A DNA stretch of 64,000 nt, from the NCBI RefSeq assembly GCF_024707545.1, contig NZ_CP062229.1, forward strand, positions 5,995,501 through 6,059,500. Direction: 5' to 3'. The DNA is from Mesorhizobium onobrychidis. GTDB taxonomy: Bacteria > Pseudomonadota > Alphaproteobacteria > Rhizobiales > Rhizobiaceae. The notes beneath the pieces are model-generated. The model did no database searches. It was not told the origin of the DNA and saw nothing but the letters and a program-made list of their open reading frames with translations. Position numbers and translations under genes: made by a program. Below, one piece after another: positions 54,171 to 61,290 of the stretch; the first letter of the stretch is position 1; every line of letters starts with the position of its first letter.

Positions 54171-55012
54171 GCTGCTGCTTGTGCCTTCGCATCGGGCCAG
54201 CGGGATGGCGCCAGGTAACGTCCGCCCTTGACGATCGACTGAACGCCGCGCTCGCCGAAGCGGGAGCGAATGTTGCCGAGCCATGCCGACCACTCCGGCC
54301 GGTCGGGGGTGATGATGAACCTTCCCTCGTCGTCGAAGGCCGGCGAGCCGTCGAGCTCGGCGAACAGCCGCTCGCGCAGATACGTGACCATGCGCGGCGG
54401 CTTCTTGCGGCAGGCCATCAGCTTGCGATAGTTCGCAGCCTGGGCGATCGCCGCGGCGCGCGCTTCCTCCGAAAGGTTGCGGAAGATGCCGGCGCAGTGG
54501 TGACGATTGTCGGGACGAAGCAGGACAGGCCACTCTTCCCAAAACAAATTGAAATCCCCCTCCCACGGCGCGCTCGCGCGCTCTGGTGGAGTGGTATTGG
54601 AATAGTCTGGACTGGTAGGCGGAACGTCCTTCCGGTCCTTGGCGGAACGTGGTTCCGGTGCTTTGGAATGAGGTTCCGGTGCTTCGTCAGAAGGTGCGGA
54701 ACGTGGTTCCGGTCCTTTTCCAACATCTTGTGGGTCCGGCCAAAGCGCGGAATATTCATAATTTTTCCATTTCTGGCCGCGAAACCCGTGCTCCTGACGC
54801 TTCAGCCAGCCCTTTTCGACGGCGATTTCTGTGTGCGTTCTGACCGCCCGCTCGGTCAGGCCAGTCGCCTTGGCGAGGTCATCCTGCGTCGGGTAGCAGC
54901 CCTCGCCGACTTCGTTCATGAAGCACGACAGCGTCAGCAAGACATGGCGGGTCGTAGCCGGAAGGTCCGACTGCGTGATCGCGTGCCGCCATGTCCATGC
55001 GCGGCTGCTCAT
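54167..55012 (-). CDS. HTH replication initiator-like protein with iterons inside the gene
   Basis: 281 residues. The N-terminal ~90 residues form a winged HTH of the type in phage and plasmid replication proteins (RHVLLTLSCFMNEVGEGCYP, TQDDLAKATGLTERAVRTHT). The middle is a Pro/Glu/Ser-rich linker (about 98-150), whose DNA holds four iterons. The C-terminal helical part (FWEEWPVLLRPDNRHHCAGI, YLRERLFAELDGSP) may recruit a helicase. The layout parallels lambda O: DNA-binding domain, origin inside the gene, helicase-loading domain. Both ends overlap neighbours by ATGA. Confidence 0.75.
   Translation of the reverse strand: MSSRAWTWRHAITQSDLPATTRHVLLTLSCFMNEVGEGCYPTQDDLAKATGLTERAVRTHTEIAVEKGWLKRQEHGFRGQKWKNYEYSALWPDPQDVGKGPEPRSAPSDEAPEPHSKAPEPRSAKDRKDVPPTSPDYSNTTPPERASAPWEGDFNLFWEEWPVLLRPDNRHHCAGIFRNLSEEARAAAIAQAANYRKLMACRKKPPRMVTYLRERLFAELDGSPAFDDEGRFIITPDRPEWSAWLGNIRSRFGERGVQSIVKGGRYLAPSRWPDAKAQAAA
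54621..54717. repeat. Four 20-bp iterons, candidate replication origin
   Basis: Copies at 54621-54640, 54644-54663, 54665-54684 and 54698-54717 share GGAACGTGGTTCCGGT(G/C)CTT; copies 1 and 3 differ in a few bases. The core GGAAC-GTG-GTTCC is itself a palindrome. Starts are 23, 21 and 33 nt apart. An A/T-rich stretch (AATATTCATAATTTTTCCAT, 54751-54770) follows 33 nt on. Iterons within an initiator gene beside an A/T-rich tract are the lambda-type origin plan. Confidence 0.7.
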
Positions 55013-56118
55013 GCCTGGTCCTCCATCATCCGAACAAGGCGAGTTGCGCCGGCGGAGCCTCGGCCGGCAAGGCGAGTTGCGAGAGTGCGAACCGCATACG
55101 CCGCCTGTAGCGGCACAACGCCGTTGCCGAGCATCCGAAGTCGGTCCACGCGAGCAACGTCCAGCCGGGAGGCCAGCCCATCAGCCACTCGACGAAAAGC
55201 GGGTTCAAGCTCCGGCGCTCTTTCGAGTGCGGCTTGCCAGTTTTCACTGTCACTTGGGCCAGGGGGGAATAGATAGCCTGCGCCTGCCCCGTGAGCGTCA
55301 ACGTCTGTTTCGTCTGCTGCTTGTTGGCGTTCTGCCACTGGCCGCCCTTCTCGCCCTCGATGGCTCGTGGTGTCGTCCATTGATGAGCCTGGGAAGGCAG
55401 CGGCAGACCCGTGTGGTTGCGAAAGCTTTGGTTCGGCCCGCCCTTCTCGCCGTCCGTCGCGCGCGGCGTCGACCAGAGCATCGCCGCCGTTGTAAGCGAT
55501 TGCTGGTTCTGGTCGGATGCCATGCCTTCCGGCCGGCGCTGGAAGCCCTGCCGCGGCTCGCTCGCCGCGACTGTCGGCCACTGCGAGGATGAAGATGCGC
55601 TCGCGCTCGTGGCTCGCGCCGACTTCTGCCGCCGTGAACAGTCCGCCCTCAACCGAGAAACCCAGCTTGCGAAGGTCTCGCCATACCCTTTCGGCGCCAG
55701 CGATGTCGTCATCCCCCGGCGAGAGCATGCCGCCGACATTTTCGATGAGGACGAACCACGGTCGTGCCTGGACGATGATGCGGCGGGCCGGCGACCAGAG
55801 ATCGCGCTCGTCGAGGCTGCCTCGCTTCTTTCCGGCAAGGGAATGAGCCTGGCACGGGATGCCGCCAATGAGGCCGTCCACGCATCCACGCCAGCGCCGG
55901 CCGTCGAAGGTTCTGGCATCGCTCCAAATAGGAGCTTGATGCAGGAGTCCCGCTTCCATCGCTGAAACCAGTTGCGCGCAGGCGAAAGCTTCCCTCTCCA
56001 CGAGCACGACGCTGCGAGCGCCTGGAATTGCCAGTCCGACGCCGAGATCGAGTCCGCCGCCGCCGGTGCAGATGGAGAGGATGTCGAGACGTTCGGGACG
56101 TAGAGCCACATGGTTCAA
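55009..56118 (-). CDS. C5-cytosine DNA methyltransferase
   Basis: 369 residues. Motif I is ILSICTGGGGLDLGVGLAIP, motif IV GGIPCQAHSLAGKKRG (catalytic Cys in PCQ), motif VI FVLIENVGGML, and the C-terminal motif X region RLRMLGNGVVPLQAAYAVRT. The variable region (about 190-310) has low-complexity character and lies over a second reading frame. It would methylate cytosine in the phage DNA, probably to evade host restriction. The start overlaps the preceding gene by ATGA and the stop overlaps the replication gene. Confidence 0.85.
   Translation of the reverse strand: MNHVALRPERLDILSICTGGGGLDLGVGLAIPGARSVVLVEREAFACAQLVSAMEAGLLHQAPIWSDARTFDGRRWRGCVDGLIGGIPCQAHSLAGKKRGSLDERDLWSPARRIIVQARPWFVLIENVGGMLSPGDDDIAGAERVWRDLRKLGFSVEGGLFTAAEVGASHERERIFILAVADSRGERAAAGLPAPAGRHGIRPEPAIAYNGGDALVDAARDGRREGRAEPKLSQPHGSAAAFPGSSMDDTTSHRGREGRPVAERQQAADETDVDAHGAGAGYLFPPGPSDSENWQAALERAPELEPAFRRVADGLASRLDVARVDRLRMLGNGVVPLQAAYAVRTLATRLAGRGSAGATRLVRMMEDQA
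55026..55523 (-). CDS. Overprinted ORF in the 3' half of the cytosine methyltransferase gene
   Basis: 165 residues from the ATG at 55523 in the +1 frame of the methyltransferase. It contains LWSTPRATDGEKGGPNQSFR, WTTPRAIEGEKGGQWQNANK and RRSLNPLFVEWLMGWPPGWT, then CSATALCRYRRRMRFALSQL. I recognise the NP.FVEWLMGWP.GWT and WPTPRA.D motifs from phage methyltransferase-associated proteins. Over its last ~54 codons I count about 85% G/C at third positions, against about 57% in the methyltransferase frame. The true start is uncertain because the frame is open well upstream and the ribosome-binding site is poor. Confidence 0.6.
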   Translation of the reverse strand: MASDQNQQSLTTAAMLWSTPRATDGEKGGPNQSFRNHTGLPLPSQAHQWTTPRAIEGEKGGQWQNANKQQTKQTLTLTGQAQAIYSPLAQVTVKTGKPHSKERRSLNPLFVEWLMGWPPGWTLLAWTDFGCSATALCRYRRRMRFALSQLALPAEAPPAQLALFG

Positions 56119-56324
56119 GCCGCCCTCCCCGCTTCGACATCAACAGCGACGCGGTAGTCTTCCTCGATCGTCCGGAGGATGATGACCTCATGGCGCTTGG
56201 CCTCGACCTCGTAGTCGGGGCGCTTGTCGCGGCCGGTCGAGAACTTCTCGAGCCATTGGTTCTTGGCGACGATCATCTGCCGGATGCAGTGGAGCTTGAT
56301 CGCGTAGGTGATGGGTTCGCTCAT
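56115..56324 (-). CDS. Small hypothetical phage protein
   Basis: 69 residues (MSEPITYAIKLHCIRQMIVA, EVEAKRHEVIILRTIEEDYR), helical and charged. It is coupled by ATGA overlaps to both the PAPS-reductase-like gene upstream and the cytosine methyltransferase downstream, so it belongs to the same early operon. Family unknown. Confidence 0.6.
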   Translation of the reverse strand: MSEPITYAIKLHCIRQMIVAKNQWLEKFSTGRDKRPDYEVEAKRHEVIILRTIEEDYRVAVDVEAGRAA

Positions 56325-57235
56325 GCGGCTTCCGCCGCGCAATGAAGGCCGCACTCGACGTCGTGTTCTTCGAGGTCGAACTCATCGAACATATCGGGAG
56401 AACGACGGACCTCCTCGACCAAGGCTGCGACACTGTCTCGCTTGTCGAACCAGCCCCGTTCCTGTTTACCCCTGTGGCGGCTCTCATTTTCGGACCACCA
56501 TTGCGCCCGGCTGGGGTCATCGCGAATGATGCGCTTGCGGATGCCCTTGCCTTTCAAGAAGCAGAGGTCGCAATTGCCCTCATAGTCGCGCAGCCCCAAG
56601 TCAAAACCTTGTGGCAACGGGCCGGTAAGGTTGAGCGGGTCCGTGTTGTCGCCCAACCAGAACCGCATGACATCTGGCTTCGTCACCTTGGCCCTTGCCA
56701 GTGGGAATACCACTTGACGCGGGGGTACACGCGGGACTTGGACACCTTTCTTTTTGATGAAATTGGCGTTTTCCAAAGCCTTCAGGATGCGATGGCCCTC
56801 GTCGTTGCGAAGGCCGATAACCTCGGCGTAGTGGCCATCCTTGAAGCCAATCGAGCGGGCGAAGGCGAAGAGCGTCCTGACTTTTAGAAATTCGGTGCAC
56901 CAGCGCTCAAACGAGTTTGGGAGCCGCTGTTTCCAATCGATTAGAGCCTTGAAAGGCTCGCCATCCCTAGAGGCGCTGTTGAACCCGACTTCCTCGAAGG
57001 CTGGCACGCCCTTGCGCCACTCAAGCCAATGAATCTTGACGCCCCACCGGCTTCCGCACTCATGGACGAAGCGCAACGTCTCCTCGCGCTCCTTGCCGGT
57101 GTTGGCAAAGGCGACGACGACGTCGCCGGGCAGCTTGCCGCCATGTGCCCGCAGGATATCATGCAGCATGAAGGCGCTCGTGCGCCCGCCAGAGAACGAG
57201 ATCAGCGCCGGGCCGGTGATCAAGTAAGGGTTCAT
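56321..57235 (-). CDS. PAPS reductase-family PP-loop protein
   Basis: 304 residues from the ATG at 57235 (ATGA overlap with the GcrA-like stop). The PP-loop is LISFSGGRTSAFMLHDIL, followed by VVVAFANTGKEREETLRFVH, the typical nucleotide-binding alpha-hydrolase start of PAPS/APS reductases and related phage proteins. Cysteines at RWCTEFLK and GNCDLCFLKGKG could bind an Fe-S cluster, as in adenylyl-sulfate reductases and DndC. It probably modifies DNA, nucleotides or RNA; true sulfate reduction is less likely in a phage early operon. Confidence 0.75.
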   Translation of the reverse strand: MNPYLITGPALISFSGGRTSAFMLHDILRAHGGKLPGDVVVAFANTGKEREETLRFVHECGSRWGVKIHWLEWRKGVPAFEEVGFNSASRDGEPFKALIDWKQRLPNSFERWCTEFLKVRTLFAFARSIGFKDGHYAEVIGLRNDEGHRILKALENANFIKKKGVQVPRVPPRQVVFPLARAKVTKPDVMRFWLGDNTDPLNLTGPLPQGFDLGLRDYEGNCDLCFLKGKGIRKRIIRDDPSRAQWWSENESRHRGKQERGWFDKRDSVAALVEEVRRSPDMFDEFDLEEHDVECGLHCAAEAA

Positions 57236-57786
57236 GCGGCTTCCTTGTTCTTCACCAGCCGCGCCTGGTGGCATTGGCAGTAGCTCTCAAGCTTGCCGAC
57301 CGGCATGCCGCAGACCAGCGACTGGCTGGTTGCCGGGGTGTTGAGGCTCATGTCGACGGGCCAGCGGCAGCGATCGAACAGACAGTCGACGAAGCGCATG
57401 CCGACCAGGTGCGGCTCTGCCGTGCGTCGCGGATGGTATGTTGGCGGCGATCGGTATTCGAAGGTGGCGGGTGCCTGCTCGGTATCGAGGGCGGTGACGG
57501 CCTGGGCATGGATGCGGCCTGGAAGTTGGTAGGGCGATGGTTTCCAGCCTTCCGGCTTGGCCTTCTTAGGCCGCCCGCCCTTCCTGCCAGCCTTGGGACC
57601 GGGCAGCCCGATCTTGTTCAGCGTCTTGTTGCGGTGGACGATGCCGATGATCGCGTTGCGCGAGACGTCCCTGCCGTGCGCGGCGCTGAACTCGGCGGCG
57701 ATCTTCAACGCCGACAGGCCCTCTTTCAGCCATTCCTCAATACTGACGATTTCAGCGTCGGTGTAGCCTCTTATGCCGGTGCTCAT
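57232..57786 (-). CDS. GcrA-like cell-cycle regulator homologue
   Basis: 184 residues. The N-terminal HTH (YTDAEIVSIEEWLKEGLSAL, KIAAEFSAAHGRDVSRNAII, GIVHRNK) and C-terminal Cys/His block (CRWPVD ... LVCGMPVGKLESYCQCHQAR) fit GcrA, the alphaproteobacterial regulator that works with sigma70 at promoters methylated by CcrM at GANTC. Between them lies a basic Gly/Lys linker (GRKGGRPKKAKPEGWK). It directly follows a DNA methyltransferase gene (ATGA), an apt pairing. Confidence 0.75.
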   Translation of the reverse strand: MSTGIRGYTDAEIVSIEEWLKEGLSALKIAAEFSAAHGRDVSRNAIIGIVHRNKTLNKIGLPGPKAGRKGGRPKKAKPEGWKPSPYQLPGRIHAQAVTALDTEQAPATFEYRSPPTYHPRRTAEPHLVGMRFVDCLFDRCRWPVDMSLNTPATSQSLVCGMPVGKLESYCQCHQARLVKNKEAA

Positions 57787-58874
57787 GCTGCGCGCTCCGC
57801 TGTTGGTGAAAGGCCGCCGATCCTGCGGCGAGCAATCTCTGCGTATTCGGGGTTTAGTTCGATCAGCGTGCAGTCATGCCCGAAGCTGGCAGCGACGATA
57901 GCTGTCGTGCCGGACCCTCCGAACGGGTCGAGGATCTGAGCCGGGGCGCGTCCGTAGACGTCGCAGATAGGGCCACAGCCACGCGCGGCGCCGCAGCAAG
58001 CACAGACTGTCGGTGGTGCACCGGCGCCGATGCATCGGCGGGCGAGCTCGCGGGGGAATGTGGCGAAGTGCGCTTCGCGGAACCCCTCAATATTGAAGGT
58101 CCAGACGTTCCGGCCGTTGCGCATCTCGGGAACGTAGGTTTCCACCCATGTCCCTTCGCGGTTCTGACCGGCAGTGCTACCCTTCGCTGGCTTGTACTGG
58201 CCGTCCTTCCGTCGAGCGTGAGCGCCGCCGGTGACGGGCTCTTTCAGCGCTTCCGGGTTGAAATAGTAGGTTTCGCTCTTGGTGAGCAGCCAAATCTTTT
58301 CATGGACAGCAGCGGGGCGATCGGCGATCGATTCGGGCTTCGGGTTGGTCTTGTTCCAGATGATCTCCGAACGGACCCACCAACCATCGTCCTGCAGGGC
58401 AATCGCCAGGCGGTTGGGGACCATGCACAGGTCCTTTGGCTTCATGAACCCGCCGGCAACGATGCGCCCGCCGCTCTCGATATGGGATTGCCGATCACCT
58501 GAAGAGAACGCGCCCCTCGCCTTTGAGTGCTTCGGGTCATAGATCGGCCCGATCGTCGAGAACGGCTTGTCGCGAAACGTCCGGTCGTCGTTTTCAACAT
58601 CGACCGCGGCGCGCCCGTTTGGCGTTGTCGCGTAGCAGTCGCCGTAGTTGATCCACAGCGTGCCATGCGCCTTCAGGACGCGGCGGACCTCGCGGTAGAC
58701 ACGCACCATCGTATCCAGATGCTCGCCGAGCGTCGGCTCGAGCCCGATCTGGCCTTCGATCCCATAATCCCGGAGCCCCCAATAAGGAGGGGAGTTCACG
58801 ACACAGTCGAAACTGTTGTCCGGCAGCTTTCGGAGTTGCTCGAAGACGTCGCCTATCAGGATCTGTACCGCCAT
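57783..58874 (-). CDS. Beta-class DNA methyltransferase (N6-adenine or N4-cytosine)
   Basis: 363 residues. Motif IV comes first (FDCVVNSPPYWGLRDYG) and motif I near the C-terminus (ILDPFGGSGTTAIVAASFGH, then CTLIELNPEYAEIARRRI), the circular order of the beta class. SPPY is seen in both N4-cytosine and N6-adenine enzymes; CcrM itself has DPPY. A variable target-recognition part lies about 100-240, with a CxxC (CACCGAARGCG) near 296. It follows the sigma gene (TGATG overlap) and leads into the GcrA-like gene. Confidence 0.85.
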   Translation of the reverse strand: MAVQILIGDVFEQLRKLPDNSFDCVVNSPPYWGLRDYGIEGQIGLEPTLGEHLDTMVRVYREVRRVLKAHGTLWINYGDCYATTPNGRAAVDVENDDRTFRDKPFSTIGPIYDPKHSKARGAFSSGDRQSHIESGGRIVAGGFMKPKDLCMVPNRLAIALQDDGWWVRSEIIWNKTNPKPESIADRPAAVHEKIWLLTKSETYYFNPEALKEPVTGGAHARRKDGQYKPAKGSTAGQNREGTWVETYVPEMRNGRNVWTFNIEGFREAHFATFPRELARRCIGAGAPPTVCACCGAARGCGPICDVYGRAPAQILDPFGGSGTTAIVAASFGHDCTLIELNPEYAEIARRRIGGLSPTAERAA

Positions 58875-59605
58875 CAGCCGGCAGCCCCTACCGAGCGCCG
58901 CCGAGATGGTGCCGCCGTGCCCGTCATGACGCTGCGCAGCCGACCAAAGGCGACATTCTCGATCTGGCGCACGCGCTCCTTGGAGATGCCGAGCAGACCG
59001 GCGAGGGTTTCCAGCGTCGAGCCTTCCTCGGACAGCCAGCGGGCTTCGATGATCACCTTCTCGCGGCCCTTGAGCTTGCCGACCGCGCCGGCGAGCTTTG
59101 CCGACAGGCGCTCGCCGTCGATCGCGGCCTCAGTGACCGCGTCGGGCAGTGGCGCGGTATCCGGCAGGATGTTGGCGTAAGCCTGGCCTTCGCCGTCATT
59201 CATGCGGTTCGTCGCGTCGATCGAGTGTTCATGCACGATGCGATGGCCTTGAAAGAACATCGCCCTGGTCTTGTTGGTGAGCGGCGGCTTGACCGCCGTC
59301 GTGCCGCGAAGGACGGCGTCGGTGATTTCGTGGCGGACCCACCATTGCGCATAGGTGGAAAAGCGCAGGCCGCGCTCGGGCTGGAATTTCTTGGCCGCGA
59401 TCATCAGGCCGATATTGCCTTCCTGAATCAGGTCTTCGCTCGGCACCGGCGATCTGGCGAATTTCTTGGCGATGCTGAGGACAAGCGGCCGATGCGCCTC
59501 GACGATCTGGTGCAGCGCCGCCTCGTCGCGATGGTCGCGCCAGCGGATGGCGAGCGCCTGTTCCTGCTCTCGGGTCAGAAAGGGTTTTGAGCGGGCCTGG
59601 GCCAT
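58874..59605 (-). CDS. Phage-encoded RpoH-like sigma-70 family factor
   Basis: 243 residues. Region 2 is unmistakable (VLSIAKKFARSPVPSEDLIQ, EGNIGLMIAAKKFQPERGLR, FSTYAQWWVRHEITDAVLRG), very close to alphaproteobacterial RpoH. Region 4 is STLETLAGLLGISKERVRQI followed by ENVAFGRLRSVM. It lacks region 1.1 and is shorter than host RpoH (about 290-300). It would redirect host RNA polymerase to phage or heat-shock-type promoters. It overlaps neighbours at both ends (TGATG), within the early operon. Confidence 0.85.
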   Translation of the reverse strand: MAQARSKPFLTREQEQALAIRWRDHRDEAALHQIVEAHRPLVLSIAKKFARSPVPSEDLIQEGNIGLMIAAKKFQPERGLRFSTYAQWWVRHEITDAVLRGTTAVKPPLTNKTRAMFFQGHRIVHEHSIDATNRMNDGEGQAYANILPDTAPLPDAVTEAAIDGERLSAKLAGAVGKLKGREKVIIEARWLSEEGSTLETLAGLLGISKERVRQIENVAFGRLRSVMTGTAAPSRRRSVGAAG

Positions 59606-59976
59606 CAGAACCCCCTCGGCGGGACAAAAAGGCAGATGGTCTTTCCGTCGGCCGCGCCAGCCCGGGTGCAGTGGTGAAACCTGCCGTCAGGGCTGGGCTT
59701 GACCTTCGGGTCTGTCATCGGGATGAGTTCGCCGGTGAGGCGGATTTCGTAGCCGCGGGCGCCCTCGATGATGGCGGCGTCCTTGACTTCGCGGCAGTCG
59801 TAGCCGCTGCAGCATGAAAATGGATACGTCCAGCCTTGCGGCGCTGCCGCCGTCGGCGTGGCCTCATGAGGTTCCGCTGGCCGTGTCCCGAAAACGATGG
59901 CCAGCCCGACCAGGCCGACCCACGCCACAAGACCGAGCGTTGTGAACGCGACGGCCTTCGTCGATATCATCCGCAT
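59605..59976 (-). CDS. Exported or membrane-anchored Cys-containing phage protein
   Basis: About 123 residues from the ATG at 59976 (MRMISTKAVAFTTLGLVAWV). A hydrophobic N-terminal segment is followed by a small domain with paired cysteines (PFSCCSGYDCREVKDAAIIE, GRFHHCTRAGAADGKTICLF, VPPRGF). I recognise this SCC..DC...FH.C....CL.VPP pattern from rhizobial hypothetical proteins of the periplasm. It might be a superinfection-exclusion type protein. It overlaps the 3' end of the preceding small ORF by about 110 nt. Confidence 0.65.
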   Translation of the reverse strand: MRMISTKAVAFTTLGLVAWVGLVGLAIVFGTRPAEPHEATPTAAAPQGWTYPFSCCSGYDCREVKDAAIIEGARGYEIRLTGELIPMTDPKVKPSPDGRFHHCTRAGAADGKTICLFVPPRGF

Positions 59977-60079
59977 CTTCGTCCCCGTATTGTCCCTCGA
60001 CGAAGCGCCGCGCCTCGCCATCCAGATCCCCGCCCGCCTTTTCCATGCGGGCGAGGATGTCTTTGATCGATCCGATCAC
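59864..60079 (-). CDS. Small acidic protein with GTG start
   Basis: 71 residues from a GTG at 60079 that overlaps the DUF2303 stop (GTGA). It reads GSIKDILARMEKAGGDLDGE and ARRFVEGQYGDEDADDIDEG before a less convincing C-terminal third that lies over the start of the next gene. The coupling and the protein-like first 50 residues support it; the tail may be chance. Function unknown. Confidence 0.45.
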   Translation of the reverse strand: MIGSIKDILARMEKAGGDLDGEARRFVEGQYGDEDADDIDEGRRVHNARSCGVGRPGRAGHRFRDTASGTS

Positions 60080-60945
60080 GGGGCGCCGTAGAACACCGGC
60101 TGGCCGGTGGCGTCCGACACGGCCGAGACGACGCTCTGGAACGCAGCCTGCTCGCCGATCTGGCGGTTCATGATTGCAATCTTGAAGGTCAGTTCGCCGC
60201 GGTCGATCTTGTAGCGAAGCCGTGCCTGGAACTGCCGGACCTCGCCGCCCTGAAACACCGGGCAGACGATAGTGATCAGGTCTGGAACGGTGATCTTGCC
60301 GTTCTTGGTCGAGGTCTGGTCGGTTTCCTCGTAGCCGATCGAAACCGTACCGTCGGCAAGCTTGGTGCCCTGCTTGAACTTGACCTCGCGCTCGACCTTC
60401 AGTTCGGCCGCGATCTCGAGCAGCGCGCCGCCTTCGGGTGCGGCGATCGTGTAGAGCATTTCCTCGAGCAGCACGGCGAGATCGGCCTGCTTGATGTTCT
60501 GGCCGTCGACGGCCCGCCAGCGCGCCCATTCGATCGTCCACGGGCACGGATGCGCGACGCGGTGCGTGGTGTAGTCGGGCCGGCCGAGCGTATCCTTGGC
60601 CGCATCCTCGCCGCCTGCCTGGTTGCTCGTCGAACCATGATGGTAGTCGATGACGGCAGTCATCAGGTTGGTCTTGAGGTCGGCGAAGATCACCGATGCG
60701 CCAGTCTTGTAGCGGTTGATGTAGTTGACGAAGCTCTCGGCGTCGTCCATGCGCGGCGTCGCCTTGATGCCGGTCAGCGGCGGAAGCAGCGGAGCCACCT
60801 TTTCGAGCTCGAAGCCCTCGGGAATAATGAAGCCAAAGCCGCCGTCCGGCAGCGTGATCTGCCTTGGCGTGACCAGCCCCATGCCGGCGCGGATCGCCGC
60901 CGCTATGGCGCCGGTGTTCTGTGCGTTGTCAGTCTCGAAATCCAT
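60076..60945 (-). CDS. DUF2303 (YfdQ-like) phage protein
   Basis: 289 residues. Typical DUF2303 features: IPEGFELEKVAPLLPPLTGI near the N-terminus, AESFVNYINRYKTGASVIFA and MTAVIDYHHGSTS in the middle, then CPWTIEWARWRAVDGQNIKQ. The family (including E. coli YfdQ) is common in phage early regions beside recombination or replication genes; its biochemical role is unknown. The small gene downstream starts on its stop codon. Confidence 0.8.
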   Translation of the reverse strand: MDFETDNAQNTGAIAAAIRAGMGLVTPRQITLPDGGFGFIIPEGFELEKVAPLLPPLTGIKATPRMDDAESFVNYINRYKTGASVIFADLKTNLMTAVIDYHHGSTSNQAGGEDAAKDTLGRPDYTTHRVAHPCPWTIEWARWRAVDGQNIKQADLAVLLEEMLYTIAAPEGGALLEIAAELKVEREVKFKQGTKLADGTVSIGYEETDQTSTKNGKITVPDLITIVCPVFQGGEVRQFQARLRYKIDRGELTFKIAIMNRQIGEQAAFQSVVSAVSDATGQPVFYGAP

Positions 60946-60951
60946 ATTTTC

Positions 60952-61281
60952 CTACTCCTGCGGGTTTCTGCGTCGGTTGTTGAAGTCCGCCTCGACGACG
61001 ACGGGAATCTCGGGCTGACGCGGGTCCTTGCGCGTGAACTCGTTTTCGTCCTGGTCGAAGAAGAAGATGCTCTCGACGCGCGGCGGCTGCGGCACGGAGA
61101 ACTTGAGCTCCGAGCCGAAGATGAAGGCATCACCCTTCTTTTTCAGCTTGAGCTTGATGGTGATCTCGCCGCTGCCGCCATGCTGGTCGATGGCGTTGCG
61201 GATCTCGGCGAGCGCGTCTTCGGCGTCGTCGACCAACTTCTTGCGGTCGGCCTCTCGGATAATCTGGATGAGTGATTTAAT
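60952..61281 (-). CDS. Hypothetical phage protein with likely ATT start codon
   Basis: 109 residues if translation begins at an ATT at 61281. AGGAGG at 61287-61292 lies 5 nt from it. The in-frame TAG of the HNH gene at 61291-61293 rules out a longer form, and no ATG or GTG is in frame near. The sequence then reads IKSLIQIIREADRKKLVDDA, EDALAEIRNAIDQHGGSGEI, a natural N-terminus. A TTG at 61236 is the next choice but has no good ribosome-binding site. Family unknown; it precedes DUF2303 by 6 nt. Confidence 0.6.
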   Translation of the reverse strand: MKSLIQIIREADRKKLVDDAEDALAEIRNAIDQHGGSGEITIKLKLKKKGDAFIFGSELKFSVPQPPRVESIFFFDQDENEFTRKDPRQPEIPVVVEADFNNRRRNPQE

Positions 61282-61290
61282 GGTAGCCTC

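Noticed and set aside
54751..54773. The A/T-rich tract as a promoter
   Set aside because: It has no paired -35/-10-like boxes that I could defend and lies inside the replication gene; it is better explained as the unwinding tract beside the iterons.
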